In this document: one piece after another, positions 53,381 to 60,928 of the stretch | How the letters are laid out: each line of letters starts with the position of its first letter | Position numbering within the stretch: position 1 is the first letter of the stretch | Assembly (NCBI RefSeq): GCF_024297065.1 | Contig: NZ_CP101114.1 | Location: forward strand, 930,001 to 994,000 | Reading direction: 5' to 3' | Origin: Bartonella harrusi | GTDB lineage: Bacteria > Pseudomonadota > Alphaproteobacteria > Rhizobiales > Rhizobiaceae | Length of the DNA: 64,000 nucleotides | Program-made: the position numbers and the translations under genes | The notes under the pieces: model-generated | What the model was told of the DNA's origin: nothing | Database searches by the model: none | Seen by the model: the letters and a program-made list of their open reading frames with translations, nothing else

Positions 53381-54467
53381 CACCGAATAAAAACTTGTAC
53401 GCACTGTCTGAATTTTTGATATCGGACATATATTGTGCAACTCGATAAGATTTGCCACGCTGTTGTTCTGTTTGTGCAATATTGGGTTTTCCATAGTTTC
53501 TTCCTTTCGTTAAATCATCAATAGCCCTTCGTACCCAATTGCGCCACGTTGCTTGCCAATCCGTTTTGGTCGCATCCTTACCTGTCTTGGCTTTCCAATA
53601 ATCTCGAAACTTTGCGATTTCGACTTTCACACGCTCTGGAGGCAAGCCCTCTGCAATTGCGAAATCGTAATCCGGTTCAAAATCATCAGGCAATCGACAG
53701 CCTCGATTGGCTTTAGACCGTTTTGCTTTTTTGGGAATGTTTTCTTGCTCGTGAATAGCAGGTTGATCCTCTGCCACCGTTTCGATTGCATCTGCTCGCT
53801 TTTCGCAATCATGGTCTTCTGAAGGCTCGTCAACCTGTTCGTTTGTTTTTAAATCTTCAAAATCGTTTTCTTTTTTTGCTAACACGATAGTGTTAGTTTT
53901 TTTATTATAACTGTTAATGTTAGTGTTATTGTTTATGTTATATATATAGGCATCATCAAGCATATCATAAGCATCATGCTTAGCATCCTTAAGCATACTT
54001 TTAGCATCATGCTTAACAACTTTAGCATCATTTTTAGCATCATTTTCAGTATTTTCAGGGGCTTTAGCATGATCACAAGCATCATTTTTATGTTTATTCC
54101 ATCTTGCTATCGCTGCTTTTTGTGCTCTCTCTGATAATCTCTTTGATCGAGATGTTTTTGATACCTTATCTAAATTCCCATTAGAGTTGTTGAATTCTTC
54201 TTCAACATCTAAATTCCATAAACGACCATCTTCCAGACGTATGATATGCCCCATACTTAATAAAACGTCCAAAGCTTTCACAAATGTTTTTACTGAATAA
54301 CCAGTGTAATGAGCTAAAACTTTAAGATTGTTTACAAGGGGCTCTCCCGTGTGCAACATTTGCAACCGCAGGCGCATATAAACGTTGCCTTCAATTGAAG
54401 GTAAACAAGCGAGATTAATTACCCACTTGTCTGCAAATAACCTCGTCCACGGTAATTTACTAGACAT
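53295..54467 (-). CDS. Phage replication protein (DUF1376/O-like) with internal repeat region
   Basis: 390 residues. A winged-helix N terminus (LPSIEGNVYMRLRLQMLHTG, LAHYTGYSVKTFVKALDVLL), a basic linker (SERAQKAAIARWNKHKN), then a region of short DAK repeats (NDAKNDAKVVKHDAKSML). An acidic spacer is followed by a C-terminal domain (CRLPDDFEPDYDFAIAEGLP, WKAKTGKDATKTDWQATWRN) typical of phage/plasmid replication initiators. The repeats coincide with the DNA iterons at 53949-54086. Confidence 0.82.
   Translation of the reverse strand: MSSKLPWTRLFADKWVINLACLPSIEGNVYMRLRLQMLHTGEPLVNNLKVLAHYTGYSVKTFVKALDVLLSMGHIIRLEDGRLWNLDVEEEFNNSNGNLDKVSKTSRSKRLSERAQKAAIARWNKHKNDACDHAKAPENTENDAKNDAKVVKHDAKSMLKDAKHDAYDMLDDAYIYNINNNTNINSYNKKTNTIVLAKKENDFEDLKTNEQVDEPSEDHDCEKRADAIETVAEDQPAIHEQENIPKKAKRSKANRGCRLPDDFEPDYDFAIAEGLPPERVKVEIAKFRDYWKAKTGKDATKTDWQATWRNWVRRAIDDLTKGRNYGKPNIAQTEQQRGKSYRVAQYMSDIKNSDSAYKFLFGDDERTTIPLVTGTKTLDCRSGANYLTSQ
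53949..54086. repeat. Iteron-like array inside the replication gene (origin candidate)
   Basis: Ten copies of AGCAT/GGCAT, most as AGCATCAT, occur within about 138 bp at spacings mostly near 10-13 bp; three read TTTAGCATCAT. Lambdoid phages place ori iterons in the middle of gene O, where the initiator binds. The array encodes the DAK repeats on the minus strand, so a purely protein-level reason is also possible. Confidence 0.55.
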
Positions 54468-54936
54468 GTATACCCCCTTCTTTCATTAAATATAAAATTG
54501 CTAAAGCATCCGCTTCATTATCATCTTTAGGCTTATGTCCCTTTGCACATATCGCCTGTATTATCTCTTCTTTTGAGGCATTTCCTTTTCCTGTCGTTAC
54601 TTTCTTAATTGTGCCAACAGGGATGCCTTCATAAGGTATTTCATGATGTTCACACCAAGCTGTTAAATGACCTAGGAAACCACCGTAAACATGCGCCGCA
54701 TCAGTACCAACATGCCGGCGCACCTCTTCAAAATACACAGCATCAATACCACCGGCTGTTGCCTTCATTTCTGTAAGCCATTGTTTAAAGCGCAGATAAC
54801 GCATACCACCGCCTTCAAAACGGCGTGGTTGAAAATTGACCGTGCCACTAAAGATGTGACCATCCACACCACGTATTGCCCAGCCTGTTGTGGTACCTAG
54901 ATCAAGGCAAAGAATGGTTGGTGCGTTAGTGATCAT
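54460..54936 (-). CDS. RuvC-like Holliday junction resolvase (phage)
   Basis: 158 residues. RNase H fold with acidic residues at the right places: LCLDLGTTTGWAI (first Asp), VYFEEVRRH (Glu), and DDNEADALAILYL (Asp pair); GKGNASKEEII is the RuvC-like loop. Overlaps the replication gene by 8 nt. Probably resolves branched DNA before packaging. Confidence 0.9.
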   Translation of the reverse strand: MITNAPTILCLDLGTTTGWAIRGVDGHIFSGTVNFQPRRFEGGGMRYLRFKQWLTEMKATAGGIDAVYFEEVRRHVGTDAAHVYGGFLGHLTAWCEHHEIPYEGIPVGTIKKVTTGKGNASKEEIIQAICAKGHKPKDDNEADALAILYLMKEGGIHV

Positions 54937-55065
54937 AATCCCCCCTTAAGGCTGTTGTGTATTTATACGTGCGCTATGACAGAGCGCGTTGCGATTGGCT
55001 GTCTTGAAAAAATGTTTGTAAAAAAGTAACCTCCCAACGATTCTAAAAAAGTGGGGAGGGGAAAG

Positions 55066-55839
55066 ATGCAAGAATGGATAAAGATATTTCTTACTGGTTG
55101 TGTATCATTTGCTGTGTCGCTTTCGGTAGCGCTTATTTTAAGAAATAAAGACCGTAAAGAAGCGGCTAAGATCCGCAAAGATGATTTAGAAAAAGCTGCA
55201 AAAAAACGAGAAGAAGATAGGGAATGGATAACCAAGCAATTTGCAGAAAGCCAAGAACAGACGATAGCCCTTAAAGAGCAAGCGATATCGACAAAAGATC
55301 TTGCCAAATGGTCAGAAGAACATATTAAAATTTTGTTAGATAATAAAAGAGTAGAGGATTTAGGAACGCCACCTTCCATATATATAACTGGACCCCATTT
55401 GCCAACAAAAGGCAAGTGGACGCTTCTTTGTTTAAAGATAAAAAACAATGCACAAACTGCCATCCACGTTTTAAATATAAAGCTAAAAGATGGTTCTCGC
55501 TTTATTCTTGGATATGGCATCATATACAAACCTGAAACAGGATGGCGGCAAATGCAATCATCATATGTTAATCCTGATGCCAAACCAATATCACACAAAT
55601 CACGTGGCCGCTGTGAGGAAGCAGAGAATTTTCGAACAGGACAAGAAGTCGATGTTAATATTTCCATAGCTCCCTCAGAAGGTAAGTACACAAGAATCCT
55701 TATTGTTGTGGCAGCACGTGAAGAAGATATAAAAGACCAAGTTACTTTAATCATTACCCACACATCCCCACTGCAACCAGAAACAACAATGACTGTAACT
55801 ACACAAACCGACCTCATAGACTTTAAAAAATTGGATTAA
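55066..55839 (+). CDS. Membrane-anchored coiled-coil protein of unknown function
   Basis: 257 residues from ATG 55066 with a very strong site (ggaggggaaag). One N-terminal membrane helix (FLTGCVSFAVSLSVALIL), then a charged coiled coil to about residue 95 (KEAAKIRKDDLEKAAKKREE), then a beta-rich domain (PPSIYITGPHLPTKGKWTLL, FILGYGIIYKPETGW, QEVDVNISIAPSEGKYTRIL). It is on the plus strand among minus-strand genes near the immunity region, where lysogenic cargo such as superinfection exclusion genes is common. Function is a guess. Confidence 0.6.
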   Translation: MQEWIKIFLTGCVSFAVSLSVALILRNKDRKEAAKIRKDDLEKAAKKREEDREWITKQFAESQEQTIALKEQAISTKDLAKWSEEHIKILLDNKRVEDLGTPPSIYITGPHLPTKGKWTLLCLKIKNNAQTAIHVLNIKLKDGSRFILGYGIIYKPETGWRQMQSSYVNPDAKPISHKSRGRCEEAENFRTGQEVDVNISIAPSEGKYTRILIVVAAREEDIKDQVTLIITHTSPLQPETTMTVTTQTDLIDFKKLD

Positions 55840-55863
55840 CTCACTTAGGCAAACGTTTTTATG

Positions 55864-56286
55864 CTACGATTTATTGATTTGATTTCTTTTTTTGATGACT
55901 TCATCCCTTAAAAGATCAAGCCTTAAGATATCAAGCTTATCTTTGACTAAGATCATAAACAAGATCAGATCATTTAAGCGATAAAAAGATAACAACTCTT
56001 GAGAAAAATAATTATCAAACCAAGTTGTAAAAGCTTGCGTAAACACAGATGAAAACCATTGATTAAAATCATTGTATGGCAATAACGGAAAATAATTTCT
56101 ATCATCACGCGCAAAGATACTATACAGCATATAGACAAAATAACCTGTTGATGAGGGATTTATTCTTGTTTCAAAACGTGCATCTTGAGGCGAACGGACA
56201 CCATAATATATGGTTGCCTCTCCAATATTATTAACAAGATCAATCAACTGGACTTTGCTTATAGTGATATGTGGTTCATCTATCAT
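55864..56286 (-). CDS. Hypothetical protein beside the immunity repressor
   Basis: 140 residues, aromatic-rich (STGYFVYMLYSIFARDD, FNQWFSSVFTQAFTTWFDNY, LNDLILFMILVKDKLDILRL) and mostly helical with a basic end. No family recognised. Lies 17 bp downstream of the CI-like repressor on the same strand, so it is probably expressed in the lysogen. Confidence 0.6.
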   Translation of the reverse strand: MIDEPHITISKVQLIDLVNNIGEATIYYGVRSPQDARFETRINPSSTGYFVYMLYSIFARDDRNYFPLLPYNDFNQWFSSVFTQAFTTWFDNYFSQELLSFYRLNDLILFMILVKDKLDILRLDLLRDEVIKKRNQINKS

Positions 56287-56303
56287 CTCTTAATCTTTCT
56301 TCT

Positions 56304-56663
56304 TTAAGAGTGTGAATTGGGTTGGTGTGATGTGCTACGTTGTTTGGGTGATTTTACACGAACAGACAAATCATCAACAAATGCGGGAGTTGAAGACAAT
56401 TTTTCTACCTCCAACAAATTTTGCAAACGTTCAGGATAGAAAAAATCTTCCGGACGCAGGTCGATGTTATGTTGATCGGCATAGTTTAGAAGTATTACTT
56501 GATATTTAGCCGGAATTATTCCACCCTTACCTTCCCGTTTTTCAAGAGGATAAGCCCATTTTCTAACCACAATAACATTGCGATTAATAATATTAGCAAC
56601 CTTTTGATATCCACCAAGATACGCAATTATAAATTTTGCTGTTTCTGTATATGTTTTTATCAT
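56304..56663 (-). CDS. CI-like phage repressor (carph-isopro type HTH)
   Basis: 119 residues. The helix-turn-helix block YLGGYQKVANIINRNVIVVR...WAYPLEKREGKGGIIPAKYQ followed by IDLRPEDFF is the pattern of Cro/CI-like carph-isopro regulators. The C terminus is disordered and lacks a LexA-type protease domain, so release must depend on an antirepressor rather than self-cleavage. Divergent from the gene at 56747 across an 83-bp operator region. Confidence 0.7.
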   Translation of the reverse strand: MIKTYTETAKFIIAYLGGYQKVANIINRNVIVVRKWAYPLEKREGKGGIIPAKYQVILLNYADQHNIDLRPEDFFYPERLQNLLEVEKLSSTPAFVDDLSVRVKSPKQRSTSHQPNSHS

Positions 56664-56673
56664 GGCAATAAAA

Positions 56674-56713
56674 TACGATATAAGTAACTTTTAGTCAATA
56701 CGATAAACGTATT
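56674..56713. promoter_or_regulatory. Operator region of the divergent switch (two TACG-N5-CGTA sites)
   Basis: A perfect site AATACG-ATAAA-CGTATT lies at 56697-56713 and a half-degenerate one TACG-ATATA-AGTA at 56674-56686. The core TACGATAAACGTA recurs in inverse orientation at 57215-57227, and a third full site lies at 57248-57260. Confidence 0.7.
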
Positions 56714-56746
56714 TTCTTATTTTTTAATATTGTAAGGTTTTTTAAA

Positions 56747-57085
56747 ATGAGAAATAACTTAAGTATGGTTAAACAAAGAGAGCTAAAAATTTGGATAAAG
56801 CAAGAGCTCGACAAAATGGGCCGCGGAAGTCAAGCAAAACTTGCAGCCCATCTTGGAGTGCGTAGACCAGCTATATCTAATATTGTCAATCTTGATCCCA
56901 ATAAAGAAATGAGAGACGTTAAAGCTGATGAACTAGTAAAGATTATGGAGTTTTTTAAAGATTCCTCACCTGTTTCTGGATTATGTTCTGATGATTTTCT
57001 TTATTTGTATTCTCAAGCGAATGATTCTGAAAAAAAGATTGTTGAGGATCTTTTAAAATCTTTGCTCGCAGCACGAAATCCATAA
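56747..57085 (+). CDS. Cro-like HTH regulator
   Basis: 112 residues. Helix-turn-helix GSQAKLAAHLGVRRPAISNI preceded by LKIWIKQELDKMGR; a C-terminal helical tail (SQANDSEKKIVEDLLKSLLA). ATG 56747 follows taagg. Divergent from the CI-like gene, so it should oppose it on the shared operators. Confidence 0.75.
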   Translation: MRNNLSMVKQRELKIWIKQELDKMGRGSQAKLAAHLGVRRPAISNIVNLDPNKEMRDVKADELVKIMEFFKDSSPVSGLCSDDFLYLYSQANDSEKKIVEDLLKSLLAARNP

Positions 57086-57214
57086 AAGCTCTTTTTTCGC
57101 TTTCAGTTAACTTATTTAGCATTGAAGATAGCCGCTTTTTTCTTTTAATTTCCAACATAACGTCCCCGTTTATATTTAATGATAATAATCATGTGGATTA
57201 TAAACATAATAAAT

Positions 57215-57264
57215 TACGTTTATCGTATTTTTTTCTTGACAAGTTATTACGAAAAACGTATTGT
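57215..57264 (+). promoter_or_regulatory. Early promoter with two operators
   Basis: TTGACA (57236-57241) and TATTGT (57259-57264) at 17 bp form a promoter. TACG-TTTAT-CGTA (57215-57227) lies just upstream of the -35. TACG-AAAAA-CGTA (57248-57260) covers the spacer and enters the -10. The two are 33 bp apart, about three helical turns. Repression by the CI- or Cro-like protein would shut off the early genes from 57319. Confidence 0.72.
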
Positions 57265-57318
57265 ATGTCCATAAACCAAACACAAAAGATTGCCAAGAGG
57301 CATCAGGGAGGGGAAATT

Positions 57319-57708
57319 ATGGATAAGCCAATTCTTATTAATTCCAATGAAATTTTATTAGTTATCTGTGATGATGAACACAGTGGGCATTCGGGTCCAC
57401 TTGATGAAAGCCAAGTTTTAGACATGATTGACGAGGCGGATAATGCTATACAAATCTTTCGCATAAATCCTTCTGAAAACAGTTGTGAAGATATTTCTGA
57501 AGATATCGCAGAATCCTATCTTATAGAACGTGAAGAACAGTGCTTTTACGGAATAATACCTCATGACTTTATTCTACATAGCACAGCATACGGGGTATTT
57601 TTAGACGATATCGAACAACGTGAATATGAAGATAAAATGTACGGTACTTATGAAGAGCAGCACCGTCTGACTTTTTGGGATGTTCTTCCAAATTATCCAA
57701 ACTATTAA
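57319..57708 (+). CDS. Hypothetical phage early protein
   Basis: 129 residues from ATG 57319 behind gggagggg; the longer frame from 57193 runs through the promoter and is rejected. Acidic protein ([38 protein letters not shown]) with an aromatic end ([12 protein letters not shown]). No family recognised. First gene of the early operon. Confidence 0.65.
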   Translation: MDKPILINSNEILLVICDDEHSGHSGPLDESQVLDMIDEADNAIQIFRINPSENSCEDISEDIAESYLIEREEQCFYGIIPHDFILHSTAYGVFLDDIEQREYEDKMYGTYEEQHRLTFWDVLPNYPNY

Positions 57709-57728
57709 AGGCGTTTTTAAAAACGCCT
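57709..57728 (+). terminator. Hairpin between the early gene and the antirepressor
   Basis: AGGCGTTTTT / AAAAACGCCT is a perfect 10-bp inverted repeat starting at the stop codon of the preceding gene, followed by ccttttctttcttt. A partial terminator here would reduce read-through into the antirepressor. Confidence 0.65.
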
Positions 57729-57770
57729 CCTTTTCTTTCTTTCAAATATCACCACAAATGGAGCACAGGC

Positions 57771-58499
57771 ATGCATAATCTTGTCACAACAGCAGAAAGT
57801 CCTTTTAACAACGAAGCTATTCAAACTATGTCGAGCCGTGAAATTGCAGAATTGTGTGGTAAAAGACATGACAATGTAAGACGCGATATTAAGCAAATGT
57901 TAGAAGAATTATACCCTGAAGGGGGTCTCCTCAAATTTGAGGGCACCTATTTAGACACACAAGGTAGACCTCAAAATTGTTATAATCTCCCCAAGCGCGA
58001 ATGTTTAATTCTCGTCTCAGGTTACAGCACAGCATTACGAGCAAAGATCATTGATCGGTGGCAACAATTAGAACAGCAAGTAGTGGCACCGCAAATCGAT
58101 TACTCTAGTCCACAAGTCATGTTAGGGGTTTTAAATTATCTCAAAAATGAGAATGAACAAAAAGACAATATGATTGCAGAATTAAAACCAAAAGCAATGG
58201 CTCTTGAAAGTTTACAGCGCCATGAGGGTCTTTTCGGTCTTACTGAAGTTGCTAAAATACTCGAAATGCAACCAAAACAGTTCATTCTCTTCTTACAGCA
58301 AAAGGGGTGGGTCTATCGACGCATAGCAAGCGGGCATCTGTTGCCTTATCAAGACAAAATCCAAAAAGGTCTGATGGATTGTCCTACCATCACTATTCAA
58401 ACTTCTGGTGGAATAAATAAAGTCATTCCTTCTGCAAAAATCACAACAAAAGGCATTGGTGTGCTTTCTCAAGAAATCAAAAGACAAAGCGTGCATTAA
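57771..58499 (+). CDS. Phage antirepressor, Rha-type N terminus plus KilAC C terminus
   Basis: 242 residues from ATG 57771 (site gag at 57761, atggagc). The N-terminal Rha-type DNA-interaction domain shows [20 protein letters not shown] and [20 protein letters not shown]. The KilAC domain shows [20 protein letters not shown] and [19 protein letters not shown]. Its C terminus is a close paralogue of the antirepressor at 39594, with a different N-terminal module. Confidence 0.92.
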   Translation: MHNLVTTAESPFNNEAIQTMSSREIAELCGKRHDNVRRDIKQMLEELYPEGGLLKFEGTYLDTQGRPQNCYNLPKRECLILVSGYSTALRAKIIDRWQQLEQQVVAPQIDYSSPQVMLGVLNYLKNENEQKDNMIAELKPKAMALESLQRHEGLFGLTEVAKILEMQPKQFILFLQQKGWVYRRIASGHLLPYQDKIQKGLMDCPTITIQTSGGINKVIPSAKITTKGIGVLSQEIKRQSVH

Positions 58500-58511
58500 G
58501 GGGTGACCATC

Positions 58512-59183
58512 ATGGAAAAGAAATACGAATTTACTGATGAAATCGATATAGTTTATAGGCGTAAGGTTCGCCGTATCCGTGCATTGAAAAACTTTGGTGA
58601 TGTAAAAAAAGGTGATTTAGGCGGTTTTATAGAGCATGAAGGCAATTTAAGCCATGAGGGGGATTGTTGGGTTGGGGACAATGCTTGTGTTTCTCATAGT
58701 GCTAAAGTTTGCGGTAATGCAAGAGTATTTGAAAAAGCACGTATTTTAGACAATGCATGCATTTGTGGCGACGCAAATGTTTTTGGAAATGCTTGTGTTG
58801 AATCTGAAGCGTGTATTTTCAATAAAGCAAAAGTTTACGGAAAATCAGAAGTCTTTGATAATGCTATGGTTTATAATAATGCACAAGTTTTCGGTAATGC
58901 GGTAGTTTGTGGCAAGTCTCATGTTTATGGAAATGCACAAGTTTACAACAAAGCACGCGTTCACGACCAAGCTAAGATTTATGGCAAAGCACGTGTTTAC
59001 GGTCAAGCCAAGGTTTATGAGAAAGCACGTGTCTATAATAATGCAGAAGTTTATGAAAATGCAAAAGTTAAGGGTAGGGCAGAGGTTTACGCTCTTGGAA
59101 AGATTTATGGAGATGCATGTGTCTGTTGGAACGCATGTATTGGCGGCAATCAGTCCATCTCAACTGGAGAAAAAAACATATGA
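58512..59183 (+). CDS. Hexapeptide-repeat left-handed beta-helix protein (copy 1)
   Basis: 223 residues from ATG 58512. A conserved N-terminal cap of about 50 residues (RIRALKNFGDVKKGDLGGFI, LSHEGDCWVG) is followed by about 24 hexapeptides of pattern A-x-[VI]-[YFC]-[GND]-[NK], for example AKVYGKSEVFDNAMVYNN. This is a left-handed beta-helix coil of roughly eight turns. No catalytic loop of acyltransferases is seen. The stop overlaps the next start (ATGA). DNA shows an 18-bp period. Function unknown. Confidence 0.8.
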   Translation: MEKKYEFTDEIDIVYRRKVRRIRALKNFGDVKKGDLGGFIEHEGNLSHEGDCWVGDNACVSHSAKVCGNARVFEKARILDNACICGDANVFGNACVESEACIFNKAKVYGKSEVFDNAMVYNNAQVFGNAVVCGKSHVYGNAQVYNKARVHDQAKIYGKARVYGQAKVYEKARVYNNAEVYENAKVKGRAEVYALGKIYGDACVCWNACIGGNQSISTGEKNI

Positions 59184-59677
59184 AAAAATACGAATTTACA
59201 GGTGAAACAATAGAGTTTTCTAGTAGAACTCTTCGCCGTATCCGTGCATTGCAAGACTTTGGTGATGTAAAAAAAAGTGATTTAGGCGGTTGGATAGAAA
59301 GGGAAAAGAACCTCAGTCACGAAGGTAATTGTTGGGTTGGAGGCGACGCTAAGGTTTACAGTGATGCCCATGTTTTTGGAGATGCTCAGATTTATGGTGA
59401 TGCCGATGTTAGCGGCGATGCCTATGTTTATGACAATGCCAAAGTTTATGGCAATGCTGAGGTTTATGGTAGTGTGCGCATTTATCAAAATGCACAAGTT
59501 TATGATCATGCTACTATATCAGGCGCTTTTTTGAAAAGTGTTGAGATTTTTGGAGATGCACAAGTTTATGATAGTGCTTATATCCGTGATGAAGTCAAGA
59601 TTTTTAGAAATGCTAAGGTTTGTGGATTGGCTAATATTCGCGGCAATACGAGAATTCCTGAAGATATAAAAATTTAA
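59180..59677 (+). CDS. Hexapeptide-repeat left-handed beta-helix protein (copy 2)
   Basis: 165 residues from ATG 59180, coupled to copy 1. Same cap (RIRALQDFGDVKKSDLGGWI, LSHEGNCWVG), then a shorter helix (AQIYGDADVSGDAYVYDNAK) interrupted by a bulge near residue 114 (HATISGAFLKSVEIFGDAQ) and a less regular end. Shorter than its neighbours by about 60 residues. Confidence 0.8.
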   Translation: MKKYEFTGETIEFSSRTLRRIRALQDFGDVKKSDLGGWIEREKNLSHEGNCWVGGDAKVYSDAHVFGDAQIYGDADVSGDAYVYDNAKVYGNAEVYGSVRIYQNAQVYDHATISGAFLKSVEIFGDAQVYDSAYIRDEVKIFRNAKVCGLANIRGNTRIPEDIKI

Positions 59678-59747
59678 CAACAAACAACAACCATTTTAAC
59701 ACAAGCGTGATTCACGCAACGGGTGAATTACGCACTAATGGAGGAAA
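59675..59747 (+). repeat. Intercistronic repeat, copy A
   Basis: About 72 bp from the stop codon of copy 2 to the ribosome site of copy 3, nearly identical to 60852-60923 (four or five substitutions and a 2-bp indel). It contains the perfect palindrome GCGTGA-T-TCACGC (59705-59717) and ends in taatggaggaaa. Confidence 0.85.
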
Positions 59748-59753
59748 TAAACC

Positions 59754-60446
59754 ATGGAACTAAAATACGAACTTACTGATGAAAAAACAAATTTTTATGG
59801 TAAAGACCTTTACCGCATTCGCGCGTTGCGAGACTTTGGAGATGTCAAAGCAGGCGATTTAGGTGGTTATATAGAGCATGAGAGAAACCTATCCCATGAG
59901 GGCGATTGTTGGGTTGGTGGTGATGCATGGGTTTTCGGTGAGAGCTGTGTTTATGATGATGCACAAGTATGCGAGGATGCAGAAATTTACGGCAATTCTC
60001 GTGTTTATGGAAATGCACAAATTTCTGGAGAGGCATACGTTTATGATGATGCACAAGTTTACGGTAATGCCAAAGTTTACGGTAGCGCAAAAGTTTACGT
60101 TAATGCACGAGTTTGTGATGATGCCAGTGTTCATGGGAATGCAAGAATATACCATGATGCCGTAATTTCCGAACATGCATGCGTTTATGACAATTCAGAA
60201 GTTTTCGACAACGCTACAATTTTAAGCTTTGCGTCCGTTTTCGATAATGTTCGTATTTTCGGTAAAGCAAAGGTTGGTGGTTATGCCGTAGTCCACGAAG
60301 GTGCACATGTTTCTGAAAAAGCTAAAGTTGGGGGGCGCGCAGAAATCTCTGGAAATGCCCGTGTGTTTGGTGGTGCTATCGTTTGTGATCAAGCCAAAGT
60401 AACTGGAAATACAAAAGTTTCTGGTAATCACACCGTTTTAAGATAG
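59754..60446 (+). CDS. Hexapeptide-repeat left-handed beta-helix protein (copy 3)
   Basis: 230 residues. Cap RIRALRDFGDVKAGDLGGYI and LSHEGDCWVG, then about 28 hexapeptides (AKVYGSAKVYVNARVCDDAS) to the end SGNHTVLR. Strong ribosome site atggagg from the intercistronic repeat. The three copies share caps better than helices, suggesting that the helix part diverges or recombines fast. Confidence 0.82.
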   Translation: MELKYELTDEKTNFYGKDLYRIRALRDFGDVKAGDLGGYIEHERNLSHEGDCWVGGDAWVFGESCVYDDAQVCEDAEIYGNSRVYGNAQISGEAYVYDDAQVYGNAKVYGSAKVYVNARVCDDASVHGNARIYHDAVISEHACVYDNSEVFDNATILSFASVFDNVRIFGKAKVGGYAVVHEGAHVSEKAKVGGRAEISGNARVFGGAIVCDQAKVTGNTKVSGNHTVLR

Positions 60447-60491
60447 GGTTTGTGAAACAGTATTATTACAACGGGTGAGAGACAATAAATC

Positions 60492-60854
60492 ATGTATAAA
60501 TATGAAATTAAACCTACTTTGTGTTCGCAGCTGGTTGTGAGAAGCACTCACAATTCAGGTGAACTTTGTATTGCTATTTCTGGAGATAAGGGCGAGCCCT
60601 ATGTAGATACCATAATTTCGAAAGAGAAAGTAGATGCTTTTTTAAATGAAGATAATGTCGTGCAAATGGAACTTAAAAAATCTCAATGCTTTGCATTCTC
60701 ATACGAATTCAGACCATTTGCGTGTACTGGATTTGAAATGATACCACCAATCTCAGATGAAAGTTTTATATTGACGCTATATTCTGATCATTGTTCATAT
60801 CTAAAATGCATTCCAATTGATCGGATTGTGCAACCCGTAAAGACAAAACTCTAG
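60492..60854 (+). CDS. Hypothetical phage protein between beta-helix and ERF genes
   Basis: 120 residues. MYKYEIKPTLCSQLVVRSTH, then beta-rich with several Cys (KSQCFAFSYEFRPFACTGFE, SDHCSYLKCIPIDRIVQPV). The first residues echo the YKYE-like starts of the beta-helix proteins but the cap is absent. A partial copy of the intercistronic repeat (caacgggtga, near 60468) precedes it. Not recognised. Confidence 0.6.
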   Translation: MYKYEIKPTLCSQLVVRSTHNSGELCIAISGDKGEPYVDTIISKEKVDAFLNEDNVVQMELKKSQCFAFSYEFRPFACTGFEMIPPISDESFILTLYSDHCSYLKCIPIDRIVQPVKTKL

Positions 60855-60923
60855 CAACAAACAACGACCCTTTTAACACAAGCGTGATTCACGCAACGGG
60901 TGAATTGCGCACAATGGAGGAAA
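60852..60923 (+). repeat. Intercistronic repeat, copy B
   Basis: Second copy of the 72-bp element, from the stop of the 60492 gene to the ribosome site of the ERF gene; palindrome GCGTGA-T-TCACGC at 60882-60894. Confidence 0.85.
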
Positions 60924-60928
60924 ACATA

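Noticed and set aside
58700..60430. 18-bp tandem periodicity resembling a CRISPR or satellite
   Set aside because: In-frame hexapeptide coding repeats with no conserved repeat-spacer alternation.
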